Part shown: one piece after another, positions 43,531-52,711 of the stretch | Layout: each line of letters begins with the position of its first letter | Position numbering within the stretch: the first letter of the stretch is position 1 | Source of the DNA: JANQTF01 sp036835375 | GTDB taxonomy: Bacteria > Bacteroidota > Bacteroidia > J057 | Reading direction: 5' to 3' | DNA length: 64,000 nucleotides | Assembly: GCA_036835375.1 (NCBI GenBank) | Contig: DAITMB010000006.1 | Span: 11,775-75,774 of the forward strand | Notes under the pieces: generated by a model | Database searches by the model: none | The model's input: the letters and a program-made list of their open reading frames with translations, nothing else | Told to the model about the DNA's origin: nothing | Translations under genes and position numbers: made by a program

Positions 43531-45921
43531 TTAAACAACCTGCGCCGCCATCATTCGCCCTGAGAGCACCTTCACCACTGTTTGATACAGCAGTCCTTTG
43601 TCCACAGGCTTGGTGAGCAGGGTGTCCATTCCGATTTCCATCACGCGCTCCCGTGTACTCTCCGCGACATCCGCCGTGACCGCGATGATGGGAATGTGTT
43701 GAGCTTCGGCACCTGCCTCCCCTGCTCGAATGGCCATCGTCGCTTCATATCCATCCATTTCGGGCATTTGAAGGTCCATGAGAATGAGATCGAACGGCTC
43801 TTTCCGTAGTAGATCAAGCGCTTCCAGCCCATTGGCAGCAACGGCAAAGGTCGTGTTTTCCCATTTTTTCAAAATGGCCTTCATCACCAGTTGGTTTACA
43901 GGGTTGTCCTCGACCAACAATAGATGCGTGCCTTTCAAGTCGAATGTGTCAATCGGAAAGTACGGCATCTCGGGCTGCTGTGGAAGATCCGCCACATCAT
44001 AAGGCAGTTCCACCATGCAGGCGGTGCCTTCACCCAGCGTGCTACTGAGCCGGATCGTGCCCCGATGCAGGTCCACTAAGTGCTTCACGATGCTCAGCCC
44101 CAGGCCCAGGCCACCAAATTTTCGCTTGTGGGTGATATTTTCCTGAACAAAAGAATCGAAGAGCGTGTCAATTTTTTCTGACGGAATCCCAATACCTGTG
44201 TCCTCCACGCGAATCACCAATCGTATCTGATGCTCGGTCACGGGAATGGCTGAAAGGCTGAGTTGAATCTTGCCTTTCTCGGTGAATTTCACTGAGTTGT
44301 TCAACAAATTCTGTACAATCTGCCCCAGTCGAATCGGATCACCCGTGAGCAAAGGCGGCAGAGAAGGATCTACCAAAAGGTCAAATTGGAGATTTTTCTG
44401 CTGTGCGTGATGGGCTGCGCCTTTCCAAGTCAGCTCCAACGCACACATGGGCGCAAAATCCAACCGATTCAGAAATAGCTCGCCTTTTTCGATTTTGGAA
44501 AAATCAAGGATGTCATTGACCGACGTCAGCAGGCTCATGGAGGAAAGGCGAATCACCTCGCAGTGTCCTTTGACCTTTGGGTCAGTTCCCTCCTGCATCA
44601 TGATGTCCGTCAGGGCCATGATTGCGTTGAGCGGCGTGCGGAGCTCATGGCTCATGTTGGAGAGGAAATACGACTTGACCTCGTTCATTTCCTCGGATCG
44701 CTTGAGCGCGAGGGCCTGCATCTGCTCTTTTTCGCTCTTGAGCAAGCGAATGCGATTGGCCATGGAGAGGGATAAGAAGATCACTTCCAGCCCCGTACCG
44801 AGCTTGGCACTGTTCGTCGCGAGAAACGAATCACTCACGATCCCAAAATTACTCATGATGAATACCACGTATCCCGAAATCAGACATAGAATACCGGTAG
44901 TAAAAAACCCATCAATGGGCGCCTTTTTTCGGTAGCGAACGATGATGGAAGCCAAGCTCAAGAGGAGCAAGATCATCCCCGCTGCGTTCGCGAGAGGATA
45001 CGTGATGCTGGGAATGGCCGGAGCCAAAAGCAGCATGGCCAGGAGCACTGCCAGCAACCCGAACCCCAGGGTAAAGCCGATGTGGAGAGCCTTGCTAAAT
45101 TGGCGAATGCCCAAGAACACCTGGTTGTATCGACCAAAAAAGAACGTCGATACGATGGCAAAAAGTAACACTGACCGCTGCGAAAGCCAGCCTCCGTCGG
45201 GCGTCACGTATTGGTAGAAATAGCCATCGAGGCTGAATTGCAGCAGCCCGACAAACACCACGTAGAGGCTGTAAAGCAAGAAGCTGCGTTCTTTGAGGGC
45301 AAAGAAAAAGAAAGCGTACGTGATGAAGGCGAGAATCAGAATGCCATAGAAAACACCAAAGATCCATTGCTCAAAATACGTGTTGGCAACCAGTGCAGGG
45401 CTGTCGCGCAAGACCAATGGGAGATTGATTACCTCTCCATCGCTCTGCAAGTAAAGGTATGCCTGGACGCTTTCTCCAGGCGCCAAGACGACGGGGAAAA
45501 TGACCTTTCGGTGCGGAAAAGCCCGTTGCGGGAAGGGTAATTTATCTCCGCTGTTCGATTGGGTAAGGCCTCCCTGGCTAGACAGAAGGTAGAACGTAAC
45601 CTCGTCGGTGATGGGCCTTCCCGTTTCGAGGTAATATCGCAGTTCCCGAGAAGATGCATTCTTCAGCGAAAAGGTGACCCAGTAGGCTCCGTTGGTGAAT
45701 CCAAAATTCTGGTTGGCCGAAAGGACTGGCACAAAATTCAAGCTGTGCTGCCCGGCTATTATTTCTTCAACGCGTATTTCGCCCGGCTCTGCATACGCTA
45801 CCTGCGCGTGTTCGTGGATCGACACCGAAGTGGGAAGATGGTCCTCCTGAAAAATGTGCTGCGCCTGCACCCTTCCGAGCGTCAGCAGGAGCGCTACATA
45901 CCAACAAAGAATTCTTATCAT
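43531..45921 (-). CDS. Hybrid sensor histidine kinase with 7TMR-DISM sensor and receiver domain
   Basis: The product is 796 residues. Signal peptide, then a periplasmic 7TMR-DISMED2-type domain (about 40-165: GAYWVTFSLKNAS, RYYLETGRP), seven membrane helices (about 185-385), and a short coiled coil. HisKA has the phospho-acceptor His425 (SNMSHELRTPLNAI). HATPase_c follows with the N box (LLNNSVKFTEKG), DTGIGIP and GGLGLGLSIVK. A C-terminal receiver has Asp716 (LILMDLQMPEMDGYE) and Lys in LTKPVD. It should autophosphorylate in response to an extracellular, possibly carbohydrate-type, ligand and pass phosphate internally. No output-regulator gene is adjacent. Confidence 0.92.
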   Translation of the reverse strand: MIRILCWYVALLLTLGRVQAQHIFQEDHLPTSVSIHEHAQVAYAEPGEIRVEEIIAGQHSLNFVPVLSANQNFGFTNGAYWVTFSLKNASSRELRYYLETGRPITDEVTFYLLSSQGGLTQSNSGDKLPFPQRAFPHRKVIFPVVLAPGESVQAYLYLQSDGEVINLPLVLRDSPALVANTYFEQWIFGVFYGILILAFITYAFFFFALKERSFLLYSLYVVFVGLLQFSLDGYFYQYVTPDGGWLSQRSVLLFAIVSTFFFGRYNQVFLGIRQFSKALHIGFTLGFGLLAVLLAMLLLAPAIPSITYPLANAAGMILLLLSLASIIVRYRKKAPIDGFFTTGILCLISGYVVFIMSNFGIVSDSFLATNSAKLGTGLEVIFLSLSMANRIRLLKSEKEQMQALALKRSEEMNEVKSYFLSNMSHELRTPLNAIMALTDIMMQEGTDPKVKGHCEVIRLSSMSLLTSVNDILDFSKIEKGELFLNRLDFAPMCALELTWKGAAHHAQQKNLQFDLLVDPSLPPLLTGDPIRLGQIVQNLLNNSVKFTEKGKIQLSLSAIPVTEHQIRLVIRVEDTGIGIPSEKIDTLFDSFVQENITHKRKFGGLGLGLSIVKHLVDLHRGTIRLSSTLGEGTACMVELPYDVADLPQQPEMPYFPIDTFDLKGTHLLLVEDNPVNQLVMKAILKKWENTTFAVAANGLEALDLLRKEPFDLILMDLQMPEMDGYEATMAIRAGEAGAEAQHIPIIAVTADVAESTRERVMEIGMDTLLTKPVDKGLLYQTVVKVLSGRMMAAQVV

Positions 45922-46322
45922 AACTCACCCCAAGCATTGTGCTGCTACTGCCTGACAGTAGATCGGGACACAACCTACGCCCTTCAAGCGGTTATTCTGG
46001 GTCAAGTTTCCTCGTAGCATTACGCCAAATTTGAAGGGGATCAGGAAGCAAATTACGCATCGGAGCTTGCAAGAATTTTCAGACATTCTTTCCTGATATT
46101 GTTCCTCATGTGTTCCCTGAAAATTCTCTGACTCGATATGGAAAAAGGGGGACTCCATTCGCACGTGGGTGGACTTTATCAGCATTAGTGCCTACAAACC
46201 TATGCCTTGGCTTACATAAGAATCATATCGGACCGTGACTTTTCTCATCTCACAAATGGCCCCAAATCACAAATTTTCCACCTTCATGACTGCTGTCTTT
46301 GCTCCCTCCACAACATCTCCAT
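45922..46322. other. Divergent intergenic region with a palindrome-like motif
   Basis: About 400 bp between the histidine kinase and the hemerythrin-like gene. It contains the motif at 46007-46033 described separately and a TGTCTTTG at 46294-46301 that may be the -7 element of the plus-strand gene (21 nt before its ATG). No other gene is visible. Confidence 0.5.
46007..46033. promoter_or_regulatory. Near-palindromic motif shared with 52712-52740, first copy
   Basis: CTCGTAGC-AT-TACGCCAA followed by ATTTG. About 22 of 26 aligned bases match a second intergenic site 6.7 kb away. The right end, CAAATTTG, resembles a -7 element on either strand. It may be an operator overlapping a promoter. Confidence 0.35.
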
Positions 46323-47006
46323 ATGCCTGCTGCCTCTCTTCTACTTCGCGAATGGGTATCAAATAGCCCGCGCCTTTCTGTGCTCTTGGATCGGTTTAAG
46401 CCCCTGACGAACCCCGCAGAGCCGGCTTCTTCGAAAGAGTTTTTGGCTGACATCATGCAGGCATTTGACGATCCGGACAGCTTCCAGCCCAACCGCCTGC
46501 GAAAGTACCCGATCCCGATGATCTTAGATTATCTCTATCGCACGCACCGCTACTACCTTGAGCAGCGCCTTCCCGAAATCGAGCAAAGTGCCGAGCGCCT
46601 GGTGGAGCATTGCGAAGGTAAGTACCCCATTTTGTCACTGCTGATTTCTTTCCTGACTCATTACCGACAGCACTTGGCGGCGCATATCCGGGAAGAAGAG
46701 GCAACAGTGTTTCCCTACGTGACCTATCTTTTTTTCCGGAAGGAATATGGCGAGGCCTTTGCTCAGATTCATGCGCCATCTACTGGCAAGGGATCGCTGA
46801 TCGTCGATCAGCCCGATCATGATCATGCGTTGGCCCAAGGACTTCTTCAGTGGCGAGAAGTCATTGCGAAAGAATATCCAGAACTGCCTGAACTGTGGCC
46901 CTGTCAGGTACTATTTCACCAGCTAGATGCCTTTTCCGATGACCTTCACCTCCACGAGCGCCTCGAAGAAGAGGTCTTGATGCCGCTGGCAAGAGGATTA
47001 GAATAG
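46323..47006 (+). CDS. Hemerythrin-like protein of the RIC/YtfE (ScdA) type
   Basis: The product is 227 residues from the ATG at 46323. The hemerythrin-type four-helix bundle shows the expected di-iron ligands in order: YRTHRYYLEQRLPEIE, HYRQHLAAHIREEEATVFPY, DHDHALAQGLLQW and LHLHERLEEEVLMPLA. The spacing fits iron-sulfur-cluster repair proteins (RIC), which protect against nitrosative and oxidative damage. The short N-terminal ScdA_N domain with its Cys pair is missing; instead about 70 unrelated residues precede the bundle (LLLREWVSNSPRL). So it may be a repair protein variant or another hemerythrin protein. Confidence 0.75.
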   Translation: MPAASLLLREWVSNSPRLSVLLDRFKPLTNPAEPASSKEFLADIMQAFDDPDSFQPNRLRKYPIPMILDYLYRTHRYYLEQRLPEIEQSAERLVEHCEGKYPILSLLISFLTHYRQHLAAHIREEEATVFPYVTYLFFRKEYGEAFAQIHAPSTGKGSLIVDQPDHDHALAQGLLQWREVIAKEYPELPELWPCQVLFHQLDAFSDDLHLHERLEEEVLMPLARGLE

Positions 47007-47120
47007 CGAGGATTCAACAAAAATGAGGAAAAAAGCCTTCTTCATTGCAGCGACTCACAAAGTCATTGCCCATTTTTGCTTTCACGCTTCCCGATACTTC
47101 CTTGCCAAGACCCCGAACAG

Positions 47121-47621
47121 ATGAACCTTCGAAAAATTCATGAGACCGACGCAGCGGCGTTTCTCCGATTTATGCATGAAATAGATGCAGAGTCGCCATT
47201 TTCGCTTCTGAAACCCGGAGAAAGGCGGACTAGCTTGGCTGAGCAGCGGACTGACATCAAGTCTTACGACCTCCACGCAAATCGGGTGATTTTCATTATG
47301 GAAGACGGACCCGACATCGTCGGGTGGATCGGTGGCTGGGGAGAGCGCTTTGCGCGAGTCAAGCACAGCATTTGGCTCTCGATGGCCGTCAAGCAAGCTT
47401 ACCGAAGGCAAGGCATCGGTCGTCAACTGATTGGCGCGCTGGAGGACTGGGCGCGAGACAGTCAGCTGCGGCGCATAGAGCTTCAGGTCGTGACCACCAA
47501 TCTTCCAGCGCTACAACTGTATCAAACTGCCGGATACGAGATCGAAGGAACCCGCCGTGGGGTCTATTTGCTGGATGGCGAATATCTCGACGAATACTTC
47601 ATGGCCAAGCACTTACAGTAG
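47121..47621 (+). CDS. GNAT-family N-acetyltransferase
   Basis: The product is 166 residues from the ATG at 47121 (an upstream TTG at 47076 only adds a non-conserved leader). The GNAT fold is clear: IHETDAAAFLRFMHEIDAES, IVGWIGGWGERFARVKHSIWL, the acetyl-CoA-binding MAVKQAYRRQGIGRQLIGAL (RRQGIG as the R/Q-x-x-G-x-G/A motif), IELQVVTTNLPALQLYQTAGY and a DGEYLDEYFMAKHL end. It resembles the RimJ/RimL-like small-molecule or protein acetyltransferases; the substrate is unknown. Confidence 0.88.
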   Translation: MNLRKIHETDAAAFLRFMHEIDAESPFSLLKPGERRTSLAEQRTDIKSYDLHANRVIFIMEDGPDIVGWIGGWGERFARVKHSIWLSMAVKQAYRRQGIGRQLIGALEDWARDSQLRRIELQVVTTNLPALQLYQTAGYEIEGTRRGVYLLDGEYLDEYFMAKHLQ

Positions 47622-47770
47622 AGATCGAATGGGATTGGGATACGATTGAATGAAATGATTGAATGACTATTTAATCCTGAATCGTTCAGGAGAAAACTTG
47701 AGAGACCGGACAGTAAACGCTGCCCTTCCATTTTTTTCGCTCCTCCCCTCTCGGAATTGCAAAACAGTCG

Positions 47771-47778
47771 TATATTTG
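47771..47778 (+). promoter_or_regulatory. -7 promoter element TATATTTG of tRNA-Ser
   Basis: A perfect TAnnTTTG match, 4 nt before the mature 5' end of the tRNA. No good -33 element was found at the expected distance; a TTG at 47757 is too close. Confidence 0.6.
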
Positions 47779-47782
47779 CACC

Positions 47783-47870
47783 GGAGGCGTGGCAGAGCGG
47801 TCGAACGCGGCGGTCTTGAAAACCGTTGTACCGTGAGGTACCGGGGGTTCGAATCCCTCCGCCTCCGCCA
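47783..47870 (+). tRNA. tRNA-Ser (anticodon TGA)
   Basis: An 88-nt cloverleaf of class II. The acceptor stem pairs 47783-47789 with 47860-47866, the discriminator is G and CCA is encoded at 47868-47870. The anticodon TGA is at 47817-47819 and reads UCA. A long variable arm (TACCGTGAGGTA) and the T-loop GGTTCGAATCC are present, as in other tRNA-Ser genes. It has its own promoter element and a terminator downstream. Confidence 0.97.
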
Positions 47871-47909
47871 GTCAGATTCACGCAATTTGGCCCAATAGAT
47901 CAACCATCG

Positions 47910-47945
47910 ACTCGTCCTGTACACTGTGCGGGACGAGTTTTTTTA
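47910..47945 (+). terminator. Rho-independent terminator after tRNA-Ser
   Basis: An 8-bp stem (47910-47917 with 47931-47938) is followed by seven T residues. Confidence 0.85.
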
Positions 47946-48095
47946 TAGCGACCATCCTAAATGCATGTTGACTGGTTCTTCTCCACCAAAGGCTGTGCTA
48001 GCTTGTGGTTCTTTAAGATCCAATCCAGTACAAGAAGTCGTACATTGCGCGTAGCACGATTTTTTTGACGTTTGCGAACGAATTCTTCATCCTCC

Positions 48096-49310
48096 ATGAT
48101 CAAGTTCCGCACCTTTTTGCTGATCATCATAGGTCTTGCCGGACTGTCTTGTGAAGACAATCAGCAAGAATCAGATCTTCACAGTGCTAGCTGGGAGACC
48201 ATTGGATCGGCGGCTCAGGGCACGGTAGTCAATTTCATGATGTGGCAGGGTAGTCAGCCCATCAATGACTATATGAACAACTATGTGGTGCCGGAAATGA
48301 AAGCCCGCTACAACATTGACCTGCGAATTAGCGGGGGGCAAGGCCCTGAGATCGTGCAGTTGGTGATGGGTGAGCGCGAAGCTGGAGTCAAATCCGGGCA
48401 GGTGGACATGGTTTGGATCAATGGAGAGACCTTTTTTCAGCTACGCCAGGTTCAGGGACTATGGGGACCATTTATCGAAAAACTCCCCAATTCCCGCTAC
48501 ATAGATCTGGAAAGTCCTTATCTCAGCATCGATTTTCAGCAGGAAGTCAATGGCATGGAATGCCCTTGGAACGTGAGCCAGTTTGCGTTGGTGTATGACT
48601 CCTCACGGGTGGCGGCTCCTCCGCGCACCCTTCAGGAACTGGAATCCTATGTGAAGGCTTATCCCGGCACATTCACCGTGTCTAATGATTTCACGGGCAT
48701 GACCTTGCTCAAAAGCTTTTTAGCAGAGCTGAGTGGTTCTCCCACGGGCCTCAATGGGCCATTTGAGGAAGAAAAATATCTCAAGCTTTCGTCAGAGCTG
48801 TGGACCATCCTCAATCGGCTTAAACCATATTTCTGGAAAGGGGGTTCTACCTTCCCGAAAGAGCACTCGGTGATGGACCAGATGTTTGCGAGCGGAGAAT
48901 TATTGATTTCCTATGCATTTGGCGAAGGTGGGATAGAGGATAAAGTTCGAAGCGGGCTATTTCCCGTCACGACGCGTGGCTATGTATGGGAAAACGGGAC
49001 GATTCTCAACGCCAATTTTCTGGGCATCACTTACAATTCTTCCAACAAAGCAGGGGCGATGATGGTGATTAACTTCATGATTTCGCCAGAAGCTCAGCTA
49101 AAAAAATCCGATCCGGACGGCATGGATTCCAACACAGTGCTCGACCTCGACCGATTGCCCGCCACCTGGCAGCAGCAGTTTTCGGAACTGCCCAAGCGCA
49201 AATATGGTCCCGAAATGAGCGATATCGCTGCCCACGCGATTCAAGAACCTGACGCTCAGTACATGATTCGGCTATACGACGACTTTAGGACCGAAGTCAT
49301 TGAAAAATAA
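48096..49310 (+). CDS. YnjB-like ABC transporter substrate-binding lipoprotein
   Basis: The product is 404 residues from the ATG at 48096, which begins a lipoprotein signal (TFLLIIIGLAGLSC, Cys about 18); the upstream in-frame TTG at 48072 gives no better signal. The body fits the YnjB-type extracellular solute-binding fold: VVNFMMWQGSQPINDYMNNYV, QVDMVWINGETFFQLR, NGMECPWNVSQFALVYDSSR and the C-terminal AVLD/TWQQQFSELP region. It should capture a solute in the periplasm and deliver it to the permease pair encoded next, with which its 3' end overlaps. The ligand of YnjB proteins is not established. Confidence 0.82.
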   Translation: MIKFRTFLLIIIGLAGLSCEDNQQESDLHSASWETIGSAAQGTVVNFMMWQGSQPINDYMNNYVVPEMKARYNIDLRISGGQGPEIVQLVMGEREAGVKSGQVDMVWINGETFFQLRQVQGLWGPFIEKLPNSRYIDLESPYLSIDFQQEVNGMECPWNVSQFALVYDSSRVAAPPRTLQELESYVKAYPGTFTVSNDFTGMTLLKSFLAELSGSPTGLNGPFEEEKYLKLSSELWTILNRLKPYFWKGGSTFPKEHSVMDQMFASGELLISYAFGEGGIEDKVRSGLFPVTTRGYVWENGTILNANFLGITYNSSNKAGAMMVINFMISPEAQLKKSDPDGMDSNTVLDLDRLPATWQQQFSELPKRKYGPEMSDIAAHAIQEPDAQYMIRLYDDFRTEVIEK

Positions 49311-50154
49311 GCTATCACATATCGGCCTGATATTTTTCGTGCTAATCGGCGTGCTACCGTTCGCGTCGGCATTTTTCTACGCACTTTTTTACAGCATGGG
49401 ACTTGCCGGGGTCATCAGCGAGGGTTTCACCCTACAGCCCTGGATGGCTGTGTGGCAATCGGGAGAATTTCTACGCTCCTTTGGGTACAGTGCCGCCATT
49501 GCTGGTATCTCTGTAGGGTTGTCGGTGAGTACAGCGATGTGGATCACCCTTCAATTTAACAAGGAGCTGGACCACCGGATTTTATCCTTCGTGATGTACC
49601 TGCCCTTGGCGATCCCGGGTGTGGTGGCTGCATTTTTCACAATGCAATTGTTCTCCAAATCGGGCCTTTTTTCCCGAATTGCTTATCATTTGGGCTGGAT
49701 CAGCGAAGTAAGAGAATTTCCCGACTTGATCAACGACCCATTGGCTGTGGGGATCATGCTCACATTCGTCACCCTTGTGACACCATTTTTTGTGCTCCTG
49801 TTTGTGAATGTGTACAAAAATGAGCGGGTGGAAGAGCTATCGGAACTAGCCCGGACCTTGGGAGCAAGTTCCCGACAGGTGCTATGGCGGGTGAGGCTGC
49901 CGATTTTGCTGCGCAAAACCTCGACCCTCATTGCGCTGTATTTCATTTTTCTGCTCGGCTCCTATGAAGTCCCCCTTGTTCTGGGGCAAGAATCCCCGCA
50001 AATGCTCTCTGTGTTGATCATCCGGGAGATCAAGCAATATGACTTGAGCAAGATTTCGGAAGGCTATGTGGTCGCAGTGATCTACACGATATTGGTGTCG
50101 CTGGCGGCGGTGCTGTTGTTCTTTCAGAAAAAATCTTCTTCTCCTCATGCCTAG
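49300..50154 (+). CDS. ABC transporter permease, first subunit (YnjC N-terminal-half-like)
   Basis: The product is 284 residues with six predicted membrane helices. It starts at a TTG (49300) inside the preceding gene, an 11-bp overlap that implies translational coupling. The EAA-type loop for the ATPase is seen as ELARTLGASSRQVLWRVRLPIL. In E. coli YnjC the two permease halves are one protein; here they are separate. It ends with an 8-bp overlap with the second permease. Confidence 0.82.
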   Translation: MKNKLSHIGLIFFVLIGVLPFASAFFYALFYSMGLAGVISEGFTLQPWMAVWQSGEFLRSFGYSAAIAGISVGLSVSTAMWITLQFNKELDHRILSFVMYLPLAIPGVVAAFFTMQLFSKSGLFSRIAYHLGWISEVREFPDLINDPLAVGIMLTFVTLVTPFFVLLFVNVYKNERVEELSELARTLGASSRQVLWRVRLPILLRKTSTLIALYFIFLLGSYEVPLVLGQESPQMLSVLIIREIKQYDLSKISEGYVVAVIYTILVSLAAVLLFFQKKSSSPHA

Positions 50155-50917
50155 CTGGAAACCCTACATACTGACCCTGCTGGTGCTGCTCACGCTGTTT
50201 CCGTTTGGATACCTGGTGCTGCTGTCACTGGCTGCGGAATGGCGATTTCCGGATCTGCTGCCGGGCTATTTCGGGCTGGCCAACTGGCGCGCCATTTGGG
50301 CTTCTGAAGTGGGCTTGCTGAGCAGTTTTTCCATTTCTATCCTGATTTCTCTCTCTGTGGCCACGATTTCCACCTTGTCGGGATTTCTCATCAGCCGATC
50401 CGTGGCCTACCACCCCCGCAAGCGATTGCTCACCTTGATCACCTATTTTCCTTATCTGCTGGCTCCGGTAGTGTTAGCGGTCTGCCTGAGCTTTTTTTTC
50501 TTGAAACTTGGCTTAATGGGGAATGTCACAGGCGTGATCGTGGCGCAGTTGATGATTGCATTCCCCTATTCGCTGATTTTTTTCAGCAGCTTTTGGAGTG
50601 AGAGAACCAAGCGTTTTGAAGAGTTGGTTTTGACCTTGGGAGGAACCTCCATACAGGCATATGTGAAAGTGCTGCTACCTTTGGCCAAAGGCATGCTCTT
50701 GATTTGCTTTTTTCAAACCTTTCTGATTTCCTGGTTTGAGTATGGCCTTACGTTAATCATCGGGGTAGGAAAAGTGCAGACCCTGACGATCAAGGTGTTT
50801 CTGTTTATCAAGGAAGCCAACTTCTACTACGGCGCACTGAGCTGTTGTCTGCTGATCTTTCCGCCGGTGGTCCTCTTGTATCTGAACAAAAAGTACGTTT
50901 TCAACAAGCTGGTATAA
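50147..50917 (+). CDS. ABC transporter permease, second subunit (YnjC C-terminal-half-like)
   Basis: The product is 256 residues with about six membrane helices. The EAA-type motif is ELVLTLGGTSIQAYVKVLLPLA. It overlaps the first permease at its start and shares one base with the ATPase start (TAATG). Together the two would form the membrane channel of a type I importer. The absence of an intergenic gap across this group argues for a single mRNA. Confidence 0.82.
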   Translation: MPSWKPYILTLLVLLTLFPFGYLVLLSLAAEWRFPDLLPGYFGLANWRAIWASEVGLLSSFSISILISLSVATISTLSGFLISRSVAYHPRKRLLTLITYFPYLLAPVVLAVCLSFFFLKLGLMGNVTGVIVAQLMIAFPYSLIFFSSFWSERTKRFEELVLTLGGTSIQAYVKVLLPLAKGMLLICFFQTFLISWFEYGLTLIIGVGKVQTLTIKVFLFIKEANFYYGALSCCLLIFPPVVLLYLNKKYVFNKLV

Positions 50918-51663
50918 TGTTTTTGGAAGTAAAAAATATCGTGAAAACATTTCACCAGGAGAATGTGATCAAAGATCTCACCTTCACCCTGGAAGCGCAC
51001 AAGACCCTGAGCGTATTGGGAAAGTCTGGCTGTGGAAAGACGACCATGCTCAAGATTTTGGGCGGGCTTGTGAAGCCAGATTCGGGCCATATTCTGCTCC
51101 AAAACACCCTGATTGATCAACAGACGCCCTCCGCCCGGCACATTGTGTATCTCTATCAAGAAGACTTGCTTTTTCCTCACCTCAACGTCTTCGAAAACAT
51201 TGCCTTTGGTCTTCGCCTCAAAAAAATACCATCCCAAGAGGTCACTTCGAAGGTGGAAAAAATGATTCATAGCCTTGAGCTAAACGGCCAAGAGAAAAAA
51301 ATGCCTCATCAACTTTCGGGTGGACAGCGGCAGCGCGTGTCTTTTGGTCGGGCCATCATCACCAATCCCTCTCTGTTGTTGCTGGATGAGCCATTTGGGA
51401 GCCTCGACGCGGGCACAAGGCAGCGAATGCAAGAGTTGTTCAAAAAGCTGGCAGCAGAGTTTCGTATTACGTCCCTCTTTGTGACCCACGACCTCAAAGA
51501 AGCTATTCTGATGGGAGACGAAATCGCGTTCATGCGCAAAGGACAACTGACTGTGTACCCAAACAAGGAGGCTTTTGTCCGCGATCCAGAGACAGGCGTG
51601 AGAGATGAAATCAACTTTTGGGGAGAACTGCTTCCCCTGCAACTCAATCATGACACAGTTTGA
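50917..51663 (+). CDS. ABC transporter ATP-binding protein (YnjD-like)
   Basis: The product is 248 residues from the ATG at 50917. An earlier in-frame start at 50845 lies inside the permease gene and is rejected, since LEVKNIVKTFHQENVI is the normal beginning of an ABC domain. Walker A is GKSGCGKTT, the Q loop is YLYQEDLLFPHL, the signature is LSGGQRQRVSFGRA, Walker B is LLLLDEPFGSLD and the switch His is in FVTHDLKEAI. It powers the importer formed with the two upstream permeases. Confidence 0.92.
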   Translation: MFLEVKNIVKTFHQENVIKDLTFTLEAHKTLSVLGKSGCGKTTMLKILGGLVKPDSGHILLQNTLIDQQTPSARHIVYLYQEDLLFPHLNVFENIAFGLRLKKIPSQEVTSKVEKMIHSLELNGQEKKMPHQLSGGQRQRVSFGRAIITNPSLLLLDEPFGSLDAGTRQRMQELFKKLAAEFRITSLFVTHDLKEAILMGDEIAFMRKGQLTVYPNKEAFVRDPETGVRDEINFWGELLPLQLNHDTV

Positions 51664-51696
51664 TTCCAACCCCAACCTCGCTTCTAAGACACAGCA

Positions 51697-52620
51697 ATGG
51701 CAACAAAAAAAATTTGGATTGACACCGATCTATCCGTAGGCATGAAGCGCCACGCGCGAGAAGGGTACTGCGATGTGGACGATGGATATGCGATCTGGCA
51801 GCTGATGAATCATGAACAAGTAGAGATTCCCGGAATCAGCGCAGTGTTTGGAAACACCTTGATTGAGCGAGCTTATCCACTTTGCTTGCAGATGAGTGAG
51901 GAATTTGGGATGGGTGCCATTCCCGTCTATCAAGGTGCGGGCGCAGCCCTCGACTTGCGCAATCCAGAAACGAATGAGGCCGTGGAGGCACTGGCTGCTG
52001 CCCTGCGCGAAGGACCGCTCACGATCATGGCCATAGGTCCGGCAACCAATCTAGGGCTGTTGCTACTTCATTATCCTGAATTGGCACCTCAAATCAAGGA
52101 GGTGGTGCTCGTAGCAGGCCGCCGAAAGCCCACGGACTATTTTGCCATTGGGGTGAAAGGAAACCGGGCCAGAGATCTCAATTTTGACCTCGACAACGAC
52201 GCCTTCCGTCTTCTGTTTGAGCGCGGCGTGGCGGTGACTTTGTGTCCCTTTGAAATCTCTAACAAAGTGTGGATCACGGCGCAAGACCTTGACCGTCTGG
52301 CCAAAGGCGCGCCTGCCGCCCAATGGCTCGCCCATCACTCTCGCCCCTGGTTGCAGCAGTGGCTCGACCAAGGCGCGCAGGGCTTCAATCCCTTTGATGT
52401 GCTGGCCAGCCATTATCTCATCGCACCGGAGGACCTCCGTTTGGAGCAACTATTTGCGCGCCTGGAGATTCATCCTGATGATACCGTGCCTACACAAAAA
52501 GCCTTCAAACAATACCTACTCTGCGATGACCAAAGCAGGGGCTTTCCTGTGACGTACTGCCACGACGTGGTGCCGGATTATCACGAGAAACTCATGCGCT
52601 CTCTGTTGCCTACACAGTAA
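51697..52620 (+). CDS. Nucleoside-hydrolase-family protein with a divergent metal site
   Basis: The product is 307 residues, the usual size of inosine-uridine-preferring nucleoside hydrolases. The overall fold is recognisable: IWIDTD at the start, ISAVFGNTLIERAY, LTIMAIGPATNLGLLLLHYPELAPQIKEVVLVAGRR and the NFDLDNDAFRLLFERGV segment. The Ca2+ motif usually read as DTDxGxDD is split here: DTD is followed by an insertion of about 16 residues before DVDDGYA. The usual catalytic HDP-type loop is FNPFDVLA, so His is missing. It starts 33 bp after the ATPase gene, and so is probably part of that operon. It may act on an N-glycoside other than common nucleosides. Confidence 0.8.
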   Translation: MATKKIWIDTDLSVGMKRHAREGYCDVDDGYAIWQLMNHEQVEIPGISAVFGNTLIERAYPLCLQMSEEFGMGAIPVYQGAGAALDLRNPETNEAVEALAAALREGPLTIMAIGPATNLGLLLLHYPELAPQIKEVVLVAGRRKPTDYFAIGVKGNRARDLNFDLDNDAFRLLFERGVAVTLCPFEISNKVWITAQDLDRLAKGAPAAQWLAHHSRPWLQQWLDQGAQGFNPFDVLASHYLIAPEDLRLEQLFARLEIHPDDTVPTQKAFKQYLLCDDQSRGFPVTYCHDVVPDYHEKLMRSLLPTQ

Positions 52621-52711
52621 TTTTTGCTCAACATAAATATTGTTGGAGCTCTCTCCACTCTTGTGCTTTCAAATGCCAAGAAAACCTGTTGAAAAGACGC
52701 TCACCTGACAA

